From Luteimonas endophytica (lineage in GTDB: Bacteria > Pseudomonadota > Gammaproteobacteria > Xanthomonadales > Xanthomonadaceae), in contig NZ_JARXRM010000045.1 of assembly GCF_029887875.1 (NCBI RefSeq), forward strand, positions 172,409-236,408: a stretch of DNA of 64,000 nt. Direction: 5' to 3'. The notes below the pieces were generated by a model. That model saw nothing but the letters and a program-made list of their open reading frames with translations, did not search any database and was not told the DNA's origin. Positions 37,518 through 46,402 of the stretch are shown piece after piece. Position 1 is the stretch's first letter, and each line of letters starts with the position of its first letter. The position numbers and the translations under genes were made by a program.

Positions 37518-40500
37518 ATGATCAGACCGCTCGCCATCTTGGCGATCGTCGCGCTGTGCGGCTTGGCCATGATTCCTGCGCGGGGGCTGGCGCAGGAACA
37601 ATCCTTATTGCCATACCAGGAGTATGACAAGCGCATTCGAGCCGCGGAACAAGTCGGCGCATTGGACTCGAGCCTGTTCGGCGAGCAGATCAACATGTTC
37701 GATCAGCAGACGTCGTTCGGCCAGACCGACATCGACCTTCCTGGCAACAATAGCTTGCGAGTCGAGCTGCGGCGAAGCTTCAGCGTACGGCCCAAGCACA
37801 TGTATGCGAGCAATCCTCGGCCCTACGGCGGTGCTGGCGATTGGGACATTGACGTACCCCACATTAGCGGCACCTTCGACGGAGCCTATGGGTGGAACAT
37901 CGGTACCTCGGGCGAACGGCCGCGCTGTTCCAGCAACTTCGGCCCACGGACCAACTCGCCTTTTCGTATCGCGGATATCTGGTCCGGAAACTCGGTGCAT
38001 ATCCCAGGGCGGGGCACGAATGAGATCCTGGCCTACCCCGATGCCGCTCACTATCCGCCGGATGGTAAAACGCACTTGTGGACTACGCGCGAGTTGGATT
38101 CCTTCGGTTGCACGCCGATGGCTTCCGGCTACCCAGGAGAAGGCTTCGTAATGCGGACGCGTGAAGGCGTCGAATACACCTTCGACGTGGGTACCACGCG
38201 CTTGGCTGGCTCCATGGGTCGAAGCGGCACGGCGAGCCGGCGCACCCGCGTCCAGGTGTTTCTGCTGGCCAGTCGCGTGGAAGACCGTTTCGGCAACTGG
38301 GTGACCTATTCTTATAACGGCGATGGCCACCCCACCCGGATCGAGGCAAGCGATGGCCGTCGAATAGACCTGACCTACAGCCATGGCCAGTTATCCACCG
38401 CCGCCGCCCATGGCCGCCAGTGGTCCTACCATTACTCGGGTGACCGGCTGAGCGGCGTCACCCTGCCGGATCAGTCCCAGTGGGGCTTCGCTTACCAGGG
38501 ATCACTGGAGATCAACTATGGCACCTGGGATGTCCCCATGGGCCCCACCTGCGCTTCGCCGCCAGTAGACGCAGGCCAGTTCGGTTTAGCTATCATGCAC
38601 CCATCCGGTGCCGTCGGGACGTTCCAGTTCGCGCACGGGCGGCGCTATCGCAGCGGAATCGCCCAGAGTACTTGTGTCGTGGACACGCCGCAAAGCGACG
38701 GGCAGCCCGCGACCTACTACATGGCGGTCCCGCGCCATTACGATGGCTTCCATCTAACTTCAAAGACGGTGTCTGGGACGGGCATTTCTCCTGCCTTGCA
38801 ATGGACGTACACCGATGATGGGCAGAACTATCCTTATGGATCCACGGCGCTGAGCAAGACTGTCACTGTCACTCAGCCGGACGGCAGCGAAAGCCGTGAA
38901 CACTACGGTGTCCGCTACGACCTCAACGAGGGGCGCCTCCTTGGCTCGCAGATTGTCACTGACACGGGCTCGGTGCTCGAATCCCAGCAGTTTGTGTACG
39001 TCTCGGAGGCTGAAGCCGGGAGCCAGCCCTTCCCCGACCTCTATGGCTTCATGTACGGCGGCAGCGGGCCTGCGACCAATCGCATCCGCCCACTACGCAC
39101 GCGAATAATCAGCCGCCAGGGCACGGACTTCACTTGGCACGTCAACTCTTTCGACGTGTTCGGCCGTCCGGTAAACGTGAGCAAGTCGAGCACCGTAGCC
39201 AATTCCCCTAGCAAGAGCGAAGTCATCGCTTACCACGACAACCTGGCCAAATGGGTACTCGGGCAGCAGGCGCGGCTCACGGTCAATGGCGTGGTGGCCT
39301 CGGAAACGAGCTACCACAGCACCTATGCGCTCCCCACGGGCTTCAAGCAGTTCGGCAAGACCGTGCAGACCCTGACCTACAGTGCCGACGGTACCGTGGC
39401 CACCGTAAAGGACGGCAACGACAACACCACCACGCTCTCGAGTTGGAAGCGGGGCATTCCACAGGCGATCCGCTATCCAGCGACGCCCGAGGCGACGGCC
39501 GGAGCCACGCAGTCGGCGGTGGTCAACGACCACGGTTGGATCACCCAGGTCACTGATGAGGTCGGGTTCGTTACCGACTACGAGTACGACCTCATGGGCC
39601 GGCTCAGCAGGATCAAGTACCCGGCCAGCGACTCGGTGAGCTGGAACCCGACCACCTTCACCTTCACCAAGGCAGGTAGCGGCGCCTACAGCATCCCGGC
39701 CGGCCATTGGCAGCACGTGGCCGCCACCGGCAACGGCCGCAAGGTGACCTACCTGGATGCGCTGTGGCGGCCGGTGCTGGTGCATGAGTACGACACCGCC
39801 AATTTCAGCGGCACGCAACGGTTTAGCAGGCAGTCCTTCGACCACGCGGGGCGCACCACCTTCGCTTCCTATCCGAGCGCCAGCGGCACTCCGACCACCG
39901 GTACCTGGACCGAGTACGACGCCCTGGGCCGGCCTATCTCGATCACCCAGGACAGTGAGTTTGGCGCGCTCACTACGATCACAGAGTACCTGAGCGGCTT
40001 CCAGACGAGGGTAACTTCGCCGAAGAACGAGCAAACCCACTATCGCTATCTGGCGTGGGATCAGCCCACCACCGACTTCATCGAACGGATCATCCAGCCA
40101 GAAGGGGCCTATACCTACTTCGGGCGAGACGATTTCGGCAAGCCGACCTACATCACCCGCCGCAACGCGAACGGCAGCGTCTCCCTGACCCGGCGCTACG
40201 TCTACAGGCCCGACTACCAGACCCTGTGCAAGATCATCGAGCCGGAGGCGGGCGTGACCGTGCAGGACCACGACGGCGCCGGCAACCTGCTGTGGACCGC
40301 CAGCGGTCTCGATCTGACCTCGACGGCGAACTGCAGCTACGGCAGCGTGCCGGCATCGGCCAAGGTCTGGCGGACCTACGACGGCCGCAACCGCATCCAG
40401 TCGCTGACGTTCCCCGACAGCCTGGGCGACACCACCTACGGTTACACCCGCGACGGCAAGCTCGACCAGGTCTCGGTGAGCAATGGAACCGGGGCATCGG

Positions 40501-42803
40501 TCACCACCGCCTACAGTTACAACAAACGGCGCCTGCCGGTCGGCGAGGCGGTGGCAGTGGGCTCGCACCAGTGGGGCATCGGCTACGGCTACAACGCCAA
40601 CGGCCACCTGAGCACCCATACGCTGCCCGGCGGGTTGACGGTGAACTACGCCCCCAATGCGCTCGGTCAGCCGACCCAGGCCGGCAGCTACGCTACGGGC
40701 GTGAGCTACTTTCCCAATGGGGCGATCAAGCAGTTCGCCTACGGCAACGGCATCACCCACACGCTGGGCCAGAACGCCAGGGGCCTGCCGGAGCGCAGCC
40801 GGGACGCCTACGGCAGCACGGCGTTCCACGACGACAGCATGGATTACGACCTCCACGGCAACGTCGCGGCGATCAGCGACGGGCTGCCGGGCAACCGCGG
40901 CGATCGCACGATGGAGTACGACGGGCTGGACCGGCTGACCGAGACCGTCTCGCCGATGTTCGGCACCGCCAGCTATGCCTATGACGTGCTCGACAACTTG
41001 AAAGCCGTTCGCCTGAGCGCTGGCACCAAGGCACGCGACCACACCTATGTCTACGACGCCAATCATCGACTGAACCTGGTGACCAACACCTCGGGCGGAG
41101 CGACGGTGGCAACGCTGGGCTACGACGCCAGGGGCAACCTTGCCAGCAGGAACGGACAGACCTACCAGTTCGACCAGGGCAACCGGCTGCGCGACGTCCC
41201 CGGGGTGGAAAGCTACCGCTACGATGGCCACGGGCGGCGGGTGCAGGCGACCCGCAACGGCGCCAGCATCTATTCGGTCTACGGGCAGGACGGCGTACTG
41301 CGGCACCAGCGCGACGAACGCACCGGCAAGACCACCGAGTACGTGTACCTGGGTGGCAGCCTGGTGGCGCAGCTTGATGATCCCATCCCGCTGGCGACAC
41401 CCACGCTCACCGTCCCCGGGTACAGCAGCACGGGCAGCTATACCGTGGGCTGGACCCCGTCGGCCCTGGCGACCAAGTACCAGCTGGAAGAGCAGGCCAG
41501 CGGCGGAAGCTGGAGCAATATCCACAATGCTGCCGGCACCAGCAAGGCGGTCTCCAGCAAGCCGGCGGGCAGCTACGGCTACCGCATCCGCGCCTGCCAT
41601 GCGAGCGCCTGTGGCAGCTGGAGCGAGGTCGCCACGGTGACCGTGCAGCTGGCACCGATCAGTGCGCCGACACTGATGGTGCCACCGAAGGGACTCAATG
41701 GCAGTTACACGATCAGTTGGAACGCTATCGCCGCAGCCGACCGCTACAAGTTGCAGGAGCGCCAGGGCGGCGGCGGCTGGGTCGCCCTGCCCGAAGTAAC
41801 GGGCACCAGCAAAGCGTTCTCGGGCAAGGTCGCCGGTAACTGGAGCTACCAAGTGGCCGCTTGCAACGATGCCGGCTGCGGTTCTTACTCGCCGCAGGGA
41901 ACGGTGCAGTCGATCATGAAGCCGGCCAGCGCCCCGACATTGACGGTGCCGGCCACGAACCTCACCGGCAGCTACGCGATCAGCTGGACCAGTGTCGAGA
42001 CGAGCACCCGCTACGAGTTGCAGGAGCGCCTGAACAGCGGAAGCTGGAGCGCCATCCATGAAGCGGCCAGCCGGTCCATCTCGGTCACGGGAAGGACCAC
42101 CGGAACCTGGGGCTACCAGGTACGCGCCTGCAACGAGGCCGGCTGTGGCGCCTACTCCCCAGTCAAGACCACAGCAGTGACCCGCCCGCCGACCTCGGCC
42201 CCGACGCTGATCGTGCCGCAGGGCACCAGCACCAGCGGCAACTATACGATCAGCTGGACCTCGGTGTCTCCGGTCACCAAGTACCAGCTGGAGGAGCGGC
42301 TGGGAAGCGGGAGCTGGAGCAGGATCCACGAGGCGGCCGCGGCCAGCAAGGCGGTCTCGGGCAGGGCGACGGGCAGCTGGAGCTATCGGGTGCAGGGCTG
42401 CAACGCGGCCGGCTGCGGGAGTTGGTCGAGCGTGAAGGCGGTGGCGGTGACACGTCCGCCGGCGGCTCCGGCGATCACCAAGTCGATCAAGGTCCAAACG
42501 TATGTGGGGTCCATGACCAAGATCCAGTGCGAGGTTGCCTGGACGGCCACGGCAACAGCCCAGACGTACGAGTTGCGGGCCTACAACGGCGTCGTGCAGT
42601 ACAGCGGCCCGCTTACCAATGTGAGGGGAGCCTATAACACCGCGACCTACTGCGCGAATAGCCACGTGGTGCGAGCGTGCAACTCGGCCGGATGCTCTTC
42701 ATGGTCAACACCCCCTTATCCTCAAGGACTCATCGAGGTGGGCGACCCCGGAGGGCCGGGAGTTCCGCTTGGCGAACAGGATGTCCAAGGAGAAGGCGCA
42801 TGA
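37518..42803 (+). CDS. Split-RHS shell protein 1: exported YD-repeat protein ending in FN3-like modules
   Basis: A 1761-residue protein. A Sec signal peptide (MIRPLAILAIVALCGLAMIP, cleavage near GLAQ) is followed by an N-terminal region seen in xanthomonad RHS proteins (QQTSFGQTDIDLPGNNSLRV). Next come many YD repeats, e.g. YEYDLMGRLSRIKYP, YDLHGNVAAISDG and MEYDGLDRLTETVSPMFG, expected to build a hollow beta-shell. The shell ends at TEYVYLGGSLVAQLDD (~residue 1290), exactly where a normal RHS protein would continue into the HTDALGS core. Instead it carries five ~89-residue fibronectin-III-like modules, each with a paired-cysteine ACN-x2-GC motif, and stops. The core is encoded by the next gene, overlapping by ATGA. 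No T6SS or PAAR element is present. Confidence 0.88.
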   Translation: MIRPLAILAIVALCGLAMIPARGLAQEQSLLPYQEYDKRIRAAEQVGALDSSLFGEQINMFDQQTSFGQTDIDLPGNNSLRVELRRSFSVRPKHMYASNPRPYGGAGDWDIDVPHISGTFDGAYGWNIGTSGERPRCSSNFGPRTNSPFRIADIWSGNSVHIPGRGTNEILAYPDAAHYPPDGKTHLWTTRELDSFGCTPMASGYPGEGFVMRTREGVEYTFDVGTTRLAGSMGRSGTASRRTRVQVFLLASRVEDRFGNWVTYSYNGDGHPTRIEASDGRRIDLTYSHGQLSTAAAHGRQWSYHYSGDRLSGVTLPDQSQWGFAYQGSLEINYGTWDVPMGPTCASPPVDAGQFGLAIMHPSGAVGTFQFAHGRRYRSGIAQSTCVVDTPQSDGQPATYYMAVPRHYDGFHLTSKTVSGTGISPALQWTYTDDGQNYPYGSTALSKTVTVTQPDGSESREHYGVRYDLNEGRLLGSQIVTDTGSVLESQQFVYVSEAEAGSQPFPDLYGFMYGGSGPATNRIRPLRTRIISRQGTDFTWHVNSFDVFGRPVNVSKSSTVANSPSKSEVIAYHDNLAKWVLGQQARLTVNGVVASETSYHSTYALPTGFKQFGKTVQTLTYSADGTVATVKDGNDNTTTLSSWKRGIPQAIRYPATPEATAGATQSAVVNDHGWITQVTDEVGFVTDYEYDLMGRLSRIKYPASDSVSWNPTTFTFTKAGSGAYSIPAGHWQHVAATGNGRKVTYLDALWRPVLVHEYDTANFSGTQRFSRQSFDHAGRTTFASYPSASGTPTTGTWTEYDALGRPISITQDSEFGALTTITEYLSGFQTRVTSPKNEQTHYRYLAWDQPTTDFIERIIQPEGAYTYFGRDDFGKPTYITRRNANGSVSLTRRYVYRPDYQTLCKIIEPEAGVTVQDHDGAGNLLWTASGLDLTSTANCSYGSVPASAKVWRTYDGRNRIQSLTFPDSLGDTTYGYTRDGKLDQVSVSNGTGASVTTAYSYNKRRLPVGEAVAVGSHQWGIGYGYNANGHLSTHTLPGGLTVNYAPNALGQPTQAGSYATGVSYFPNGAIKQFAYGNGITHTLGQNARGLPERSRDAYGSTAFHDDSMDYDLHGNVAAISDGLPGNRGDRTMEYDGLDRLTETVSPMFGTASYAYDVLDNLKAVRLSAGTKARDHTYVYDANHRLNLVTNTSGGATVATLGYDARGNLASRNGQTYQFDQGNRLRDVPGVESYRYDGHGRRVQATRNGASIYSVYGQDGVLRHQRDERTGKTTEYVYLGGSLVAQLDDPIPLATPTLTVPGYSSTGSYTVGWTPSALATKYQLEEQASGGSWSNIHNAAGTSKAVSSKPAGSYGYRIRACHASACGSWSEVATVTVQLAPISAPTLMVPPKGLNGSYTISWNAIAAADRYKLQERQGGGGWVALPEVTGTSKAFSGKVAGNWSYQVAACNDAGCGSYSPQGTVQSIMKPASAPTLTVPATNLTGSYAISWTSVETSTRYELQERLNSGSWSAIHEAASRSISVTGRTTGTWGYQVRACNEAGCGAYSPVKTTAVTRPPTSAPTLIVPQGTSTSGNYTISWTSVSPVTKYQLEERLGSGSWSRIHEAAAASKAVSGRATGSWSYRVQGCNAAGCGSWSSVKAVAVTRPPAAPAITKSIKVQTYVGSMTKIQCEVAWTATATAQTYELRAYNGVVQYSGPLTNVRGAYNTATYCANSHVVRACNSAGCSSWSTPPYPQGLIEVGDPGGPGVPLGEQDVQGEGA
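41391..42740 (+). repeat. Tandem FN3-like module repeats in shell protein 1
   Basis: Five consecutive ~267-bp units begin near 41391, 41665, 41932, 42196 and 42463. Each encodes APTL-V-P at the start, YTISWTSV, a tyrosine-Leu-(Q/E)E strand, SWS-IHEAA, and a closing ACNxxGC-SWS. The last unit is the most diverged. Confidence 0.8.
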
Positions 42804-43681
42804 GCCCCAGGATGTCGATGATGCGGCGTTGGGCCTTTCTGGCCTTGCTCTGCATCGGGCCCCAGGCACTCGCGCAGACGGCCATCAAGTACATTCATAC
42901 CGACGCGCTCGGCAGTGTGGTAGCAGTCACCGATGCCAACCGCAACGTGATCGAACGCCGCGAGTACGAGCCCTACGGCGTGCAGCTGACGCCGGCGGCG
43001 CAGGACGGACCGGGGTATACCGGGCACGTGCAAGACGCTGCCACCGGGCTGGTGTATATGCAGCAACGCTACTACGATCCGATGCTGGGGGTGTTTCTCA
43101 GTGTTGATCCGGTAAAGGCCTACGGTAGCCTGGTCTCCCAGTTCCACCGCTACAGATATGCGAACAACAATCCCTACAGGTTCACTGATCCGAATGGACG
43201 ACTCGCAAGGGACAAGGAAGAGCCGCCTTCACCTGAACCGACGCCACAAGAGGAGAAGCCTGAGCCAACTAACTTAGCTTCAGTCGTCGTAATTGGTGTT
43301 CGTCCAGCGCCAGGACCAGTTTCAACACCAACTCCATGGATAGGTGTTGCGGGCCGTCTCGGCAGTCGTCTTGTGGGCCCTGCATCACTGTTTTGGCCAT
43401 CGCCGATGGGCGCTTCTCCGTGTGAAATGCCAGGCGGACCACTTTGTGGCACGATGATGTCTGGTTTGTTTCCGCCGGGATTCTGGCCTGGTGATTCTGG
43501 TGCAGCAGAGTGGGGAAGGAGAAACGGGGTAGGCGCGAAAGAAGGGAAAGACAGATTCCATAGGGGAGTGAAAGAACATACTCCTGGGGCAAGAGGCGAC
43601 CATGATTTTGGCGTGAACCCGGAAACGGGCGAGGTTGTTGATCAGAATGGTGAGCCAGTTGGGAATCTTAATGATGAGTAG
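42800..43681 (+). CDS. Split-RHS core/toxin protein 1, exported
   Basis: A 293-residue protein with its own signal peptide (MMRRWAFLALLCIGPQALAQ, cleavage after ALA, ~residue 25). Residues ~29-135 are the RHS-associated core: IHTDALGSVVAVTD, NVIERREYEPYG, GYTGHVQDAATGLVYMQQRY, FLSVDPV, and NNNPYRFTDPNGR, where RHS proteins self-cleave. After a Pro/Glu linker (140-156), the variable tip ends GRRNGVGAKEGKDRFHRGVK..GDHDFGVNPETGEVVDQNGEPVGNL, a toxin-like module faintly reminiscent of polymorphic toxin type 37 (low confidence). The start is set by the ATGA overlap with the shell gene (42800-42803) and AAGGAGAAGG upstream. The immunity gene overlaps its end. Confidence 0.85.
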   Translation: MSPRMSMMRRWAFLALLCIGPQALAQTAIKYIHTDALGSVVAVTDANRNVIERREYEPYGVQLTPAAQDGPGYTGHVQDAATGLVYMQQRYYDPMLGVFLSVDPVKAYGSLVSQFHRYRYANNNPYRFTDPNGRLARDKEEPPSPEPTPQEEKPEPTNLASVVVIGVRPAPGPVSTPTPWIGVAGRLGSRLVGPASLFWPSPMGASPCEMPGGPLCGTMMSGLFPPGFWPGDSGAAEWGRRNGVGAKEGKDRFHRGVKEHTPGARGDHDFGVNPETGEVVDQNGEPVGNLNDE

Positions 43682-44093
43682 CGAGCCGCATCTTACGAGC
43701 GACAATTTTTGCTCTATTGCGATCTACCTGTACGGCAATTCGATCTCGCTGGAATCCGTCTCGGCGCTGCTCGGATTAACCCCTACTCGATCTCGCAATC
43801 GCGGTGATGTGCGAGTAACCTCTTCCGGATCTGAGGTAGTCCAAAAGATTGGCTTCTGGGAGTACAGAGTAAAAGTCAATGTCGATCAAGCATCGTCTTC
43901 TTTGTTCGAACTTATGGACCTTGTTAAGTGCGATAGCCTTCTTGGTCAAGCTGGCATTGAAAAGGCGGAGTTGGATATCTTTGTACCACTTGAGTCAGGG
44001 GATAGCGAGAGCGGATTCAGCATGGAGATGCCGTCTGGCTTTCTCGCGAGATTGTCTAAGCTGGGTTTTGACGTGGTGGTTACCTCACGCTAG
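43671..44093 (+). CDS. DUF4279 family protein, probable immunity protein 1
   Basis: A 140-residue soluble acidic protein with the DUF4279 pattern: IAIYLYGNSISLESVSALLG, LTPTRSRNRGDVR and the Gly-Phe-Trp stretch KIGFWEYRVKV. DUF4279 proteins are commonly encoded directly after polymorphic toxin genes. It starts at ATGATG inside the last codons of the toxin gene (11-bp overlap), as expected for a toxin-immunity pair. It is clearly more AT-rich than the chromosomal genes around the island, suggesting it came with the toxin tip. Confidence 0.75.
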   Translation: MMSSEPHLTSDNFCSIAIYLYGNSISLESVSALLGLTPTRSRNRGDVRVTSSGSEVVQKIGFWEYRVKVNVDQASSSLFELMDLVKCDSLLGQAGIEKAELDIFVPLESGDSESGFSMEMPSGFLARLSKLGFDVVVTSR

Positions 44094-44099
44094 ACCAAC

Positions 44100-44760
44100 C
44101 TATAAGAGTCCCCGGCTCTGCCGGGGAGGCAGTAGTCGTTTGACATCTCCGGCAGTCCATTCCGGAGACCCCGAATCGTGACCCGCCAAGCACACGAGAC
44201 GGAGAATCCGAGATGGATGAGTACGAGAGCTTAAATCACACCCAGTGGGAGTGTCTTTACAACGCGGTGTTCATCCCGAAGTGCCGTCGTAAGACGCTGT
44301 ACAGGCAGCTTCGGCAGTATCTGGGCGAAGTGTTCCGGCGCTTGGCCGAGCAGAAGCGGAGCCGGGTGGAGGAGGGGCATCTGATGCCCGACCATGTCCA
44401 TATGCTATTGAAGATTCCGCCGAAGTATGCGGTGTCGCAAGTGGTGGGATACATCAAGGGCAAGAGCGCGATACATATGGCACGGGTGTACGGAGAGCGG
44501 AAGCGGAGCTTCGTGGGTCAGAGCTTCTGGGCCCGAGGCTACTTCGTCTCGACGGTAGGTCGGTACGAAGCGGTGATTCGGGCGTACATCAGGAACCAGG
44601 AGGCAGAAGACCGCCGGTTGGACCAGTTGCAGTTGTTGAGGTGACGGGGGCCGCCTTCAGGCGGCCATTCCAAGGGGAGCGCGCAGCGCCCCCGCCAGCC
44701 GCTTTGAGCAGCTCACACATCTCAAAGCCCCCGGCTTTGCCGGGGGCTACTTACTGAAAC
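44100..44760 (+). mobile_element. IS200/IS605-family element (IS200 group)
   Basis: A single transposase gene lies between two hairpins that mark subterminal ends: TCCCCGGC-TCT-GCCGGGGA at 44109-44127 on the left, and GCCCCCGGC-TTT-GCCGGGGGC at 44727-44747 on the right. There are no terminal inverted repeats and no TnpB, as usual for IS200. It inserted immediately downstream of immunity gene 1. Exact ends are estimated from the hairpins. Confidence 0.8.
44213..44644 (+). CDS. tnpA: IS200/IS605-family transposase TnpA
   Basis: A 143-residue Y1 HUH endonuclease. The HUH motif is HVH at residues 61-63 (in MPDHVHMLLK). The catalytic tyrosine is Tyr125 in IRAYIRNQE, and conserved YIKGKSA and SFWARGYFVSTVG segments are present. 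All active-site residues look intact, so the element may be mobile. It moves single-stranded DNA with its hairpin ends. The RAYT group of related proteins mobilises REP sequences, but the IS200-like ends here argue for a self-serving IS. Confidence 0.88.
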   Translation: MDEYESLNHTQWECLYNAVFIPKCRRKTLYRQLRQYLGEVFRRLAEQKRSRVEEGHLMPDHVHMLLKIPPKYAVSQVVGYIKGKSAIHMARVYGERKRSFVGQSFWARGYFVSTVGRYEAVIRAYIRNQEAEDRRLDQLQLLR

Positions 44761-45065
44761 TGTTCGCGCCCTTCGTTCAGCACCGCCACGATGCATGGGA
44801 CCAGCCGCTTGCGGCGCTCGTGGTAGCCGCCCAGCGCGGATCGCAGCGCGGGAATCTCCCGCGCCCCGCCAATGACGCTCCAGTTCCGCGAGCTCCTCGG
44901 CGGCGTTTTCGATCAGCCCCTGCTTGGCCCTGCGGATCGGCGCCAGCCGGTCGCTTCGCCGTCCATCCTGCCTCTCAGGCGCGCACGTACCCAATGCTTT
45001 TGATCCGTCAGCCGAGTCTCCATATCGACAGCCGTTGGACCGACACGACCACAGGAGCCCACGTC
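44755..45065 (-). pseudogene. Regulator-like gene remnant upstream of the SDR gene
   Basis: The minus strand shows LRSALGGYHERRKRLVPCIV followed by AVLNEGREQFQ and a stop, preceded in another frame by ENAAEELAELERHW. This looks like the C-terminal end of a helical regulator, but with no DNA-binding part and a frame break. A second, more decayed copy of the same stretch lies at about 45940-46060. The family is not identified with confidence. Confidence 0.4.
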
Positions 45066-45800
45066 ATGAGCACCCGAGAAAACCCAACGATCGCCCTGGT
45101 GACCGGCGCCAACAAGGGCATCGGCTACGAGGTGGCGCGGCAGCTCGGCCAGGCCGGCGCGGTGGTGCTGCTCGGCGCTCGGAACCCGGAGCGCGGCCAG
45201 GCCGCCGCGCATGCGCTGGCCGACGAGGGGCTCGCGGTTTCCTGGCTGCCACTGGACGTCACGGATGCGCAGGCCATCGAGCGCGCGGCGTCCCTGATCG
45301 CGAACGAGCACGGCCGGCTCGACATCCTGGTGAACAACGCCGGCATCGCCGTGGCCGAGGATGGCTCGCCCGGCAAGGCCTCGTTGGACGCGGTGCGCCA
45401 GGTGTTCGAGACCAACTTCTTCGGCGCGCTGGCGGTGACCCAGGCGATGCTGCCGCTGCTGCGCCGTTCCCGCGCCGGGCGGATCGTCAACGTGTCGAGC
45501 AGCCTGGCCTCGCTGAAGTTGAACGGTGATCCGTCCTGGGAGGCCTACGACGTGAAGCTGATCGGCTACAACGCGTCGAAGACCGCGCTGAACATGCTGA
45601 CGGTGCAGCTGGCCGCGGAGCTGCGCGACAGCGGCATCGTGGTGCAGTCGATCTGCCCCGGGCTCACCGCGACGGACCTCAACGGCCATGCCGGCGATCG
45701 TTCGCCGGCCGAGGGGGCCAAGGCACCGGTGCAGGCCGCGCTGGTCGGCGACGCACGGAGCGGCCGCTTCGGTGATGCGCAGGGTGGGCTTCCCTGGTGA
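45066..45800 (+). CDS. Short-chain dehydrogenase/reductase
   Basis: A 244-residue NAD(P)-dependent oxidoreductase of the classical SDR type: cofactor motif VTGANKGIGYEVA, NNAG at ~93-96, catalytic Ser in IVNVSSSLASL, and YNASK with the active Tyr and Lys. The insertion between Ser and Tyr (LKLNGDPSWEAYDVKLIG) matches carbonyl-reductase-like SDRs. It is isolated inside the island, between IS200 and RHS operon 2, and the substrate is unknown. Flanking copies of a regulator-like fragment suggest a duplication history. Confidence 0.88.
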   Translation: MSTRENPTIALVTGANKGIGYEVARQLGQAGAVVLLGARNPERGQAAAHALADEGLAVSWLPLDVTDAQAIERAASLIANEHGRLDILVNNAGIAVAEDGSPGKASLDAVRQVFETNFFGALAVTQAMLPLLRRSRAGRIVNVSSSLASLKLNGDPSWEAYDVKLIGYNASKTALNMLTVQLAAELRDSGIVVQSICPGLTATDLNGHAGDRSPAEGAKAPVQAALVGDARSGRFGDAQGGLPW

Positions 45801-46402
45801 CCACGCGGCCGGGTGATCGCGTGAGCGGCCGGACAGCCGGCGGCCGAGTGCGGCCCCCCACAGCGTTGCGGCACTGCTTCCTAGGCCACGTGGTGCCCTA
45901 GCCCGTTTCACGGCACTGCTATGGAGTCCGCGGTACTACGATGTACGGGACCAGCCGCTTGCGCCGCTCGGGTAGTTCCGTAGCGCGGACCGAGGGGCGG
46001 GATGTCCGGCGCCAGGGCGTACTCCATCGAAGCGCGAGCGCGTTCCGCCGCCCGATCGAATCGATGACCAAGCAAGGGAGAACGAGACTGTTGCCCGCGG
46101 CCAAGAGTGGGGGTATAAGACGGAAACCGCCGTGGCCAGGATCGGGGAAGAGGCCGGCGGACTGGGGAAAGGAACAGGACACTCATGGAGTGCCGCCCGC
46201 AACGGGTGGCGATGGAAGGGGCATGGATGAAAGCATTCGACTCGAAGCCGATCTGGGCGACCGGTCCTGCCGCGCGCCCGCAGGGTCGCCTCGTCACCAA
46301 CTCGCGCCCGGGCTCGCTGGGGCCCTTCTGTCAGAGATTCTTTGGCCCAATAGGGGGTGGCGGAGCTACGGAGCTATGCGCCCAGTCGAGAGGAGCGAGC
46401 TG
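45801..46402. other. Upstream region of RHS operon 2
   Basis: 602 bp with no gene I can defend. It holds a degraded duplicate of the regulator-like remnant (45940-46060, sharing GGGACCAGCCGCTTGCG with 44795-44880) and presumably the operon promoter. AGGAG near 46390 is the ribosome-binding site for the next gene. A 72-codon open reading from 46185 that ends at the RHS start has no recognisable content. Confidence 0.5.

Noticed and set aside
41391..42740. A CRISPR array or variable-number DNA repeat in the RHS gene
   Set aside because: The ~267-bp units are in frame, diverged, and encode a repeated beta-rich protein module; there are no short direct repeats with unique spacers.
37518..43681. 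The split of the RHS gene as a simple frameshift or sequencing error
   Set aside because: Both loci have it at the same place. Each second gene has a new signal peptide and an ATGA start overlap, which an error would not create.
44213..44644. A RAYT transposase that mobilises the palindromic repeats
   Set aside because: The protein is short and IS200-like, is flanked by its own two hairpins, and those hairpins do not match the GTAGGAGCG repeat.
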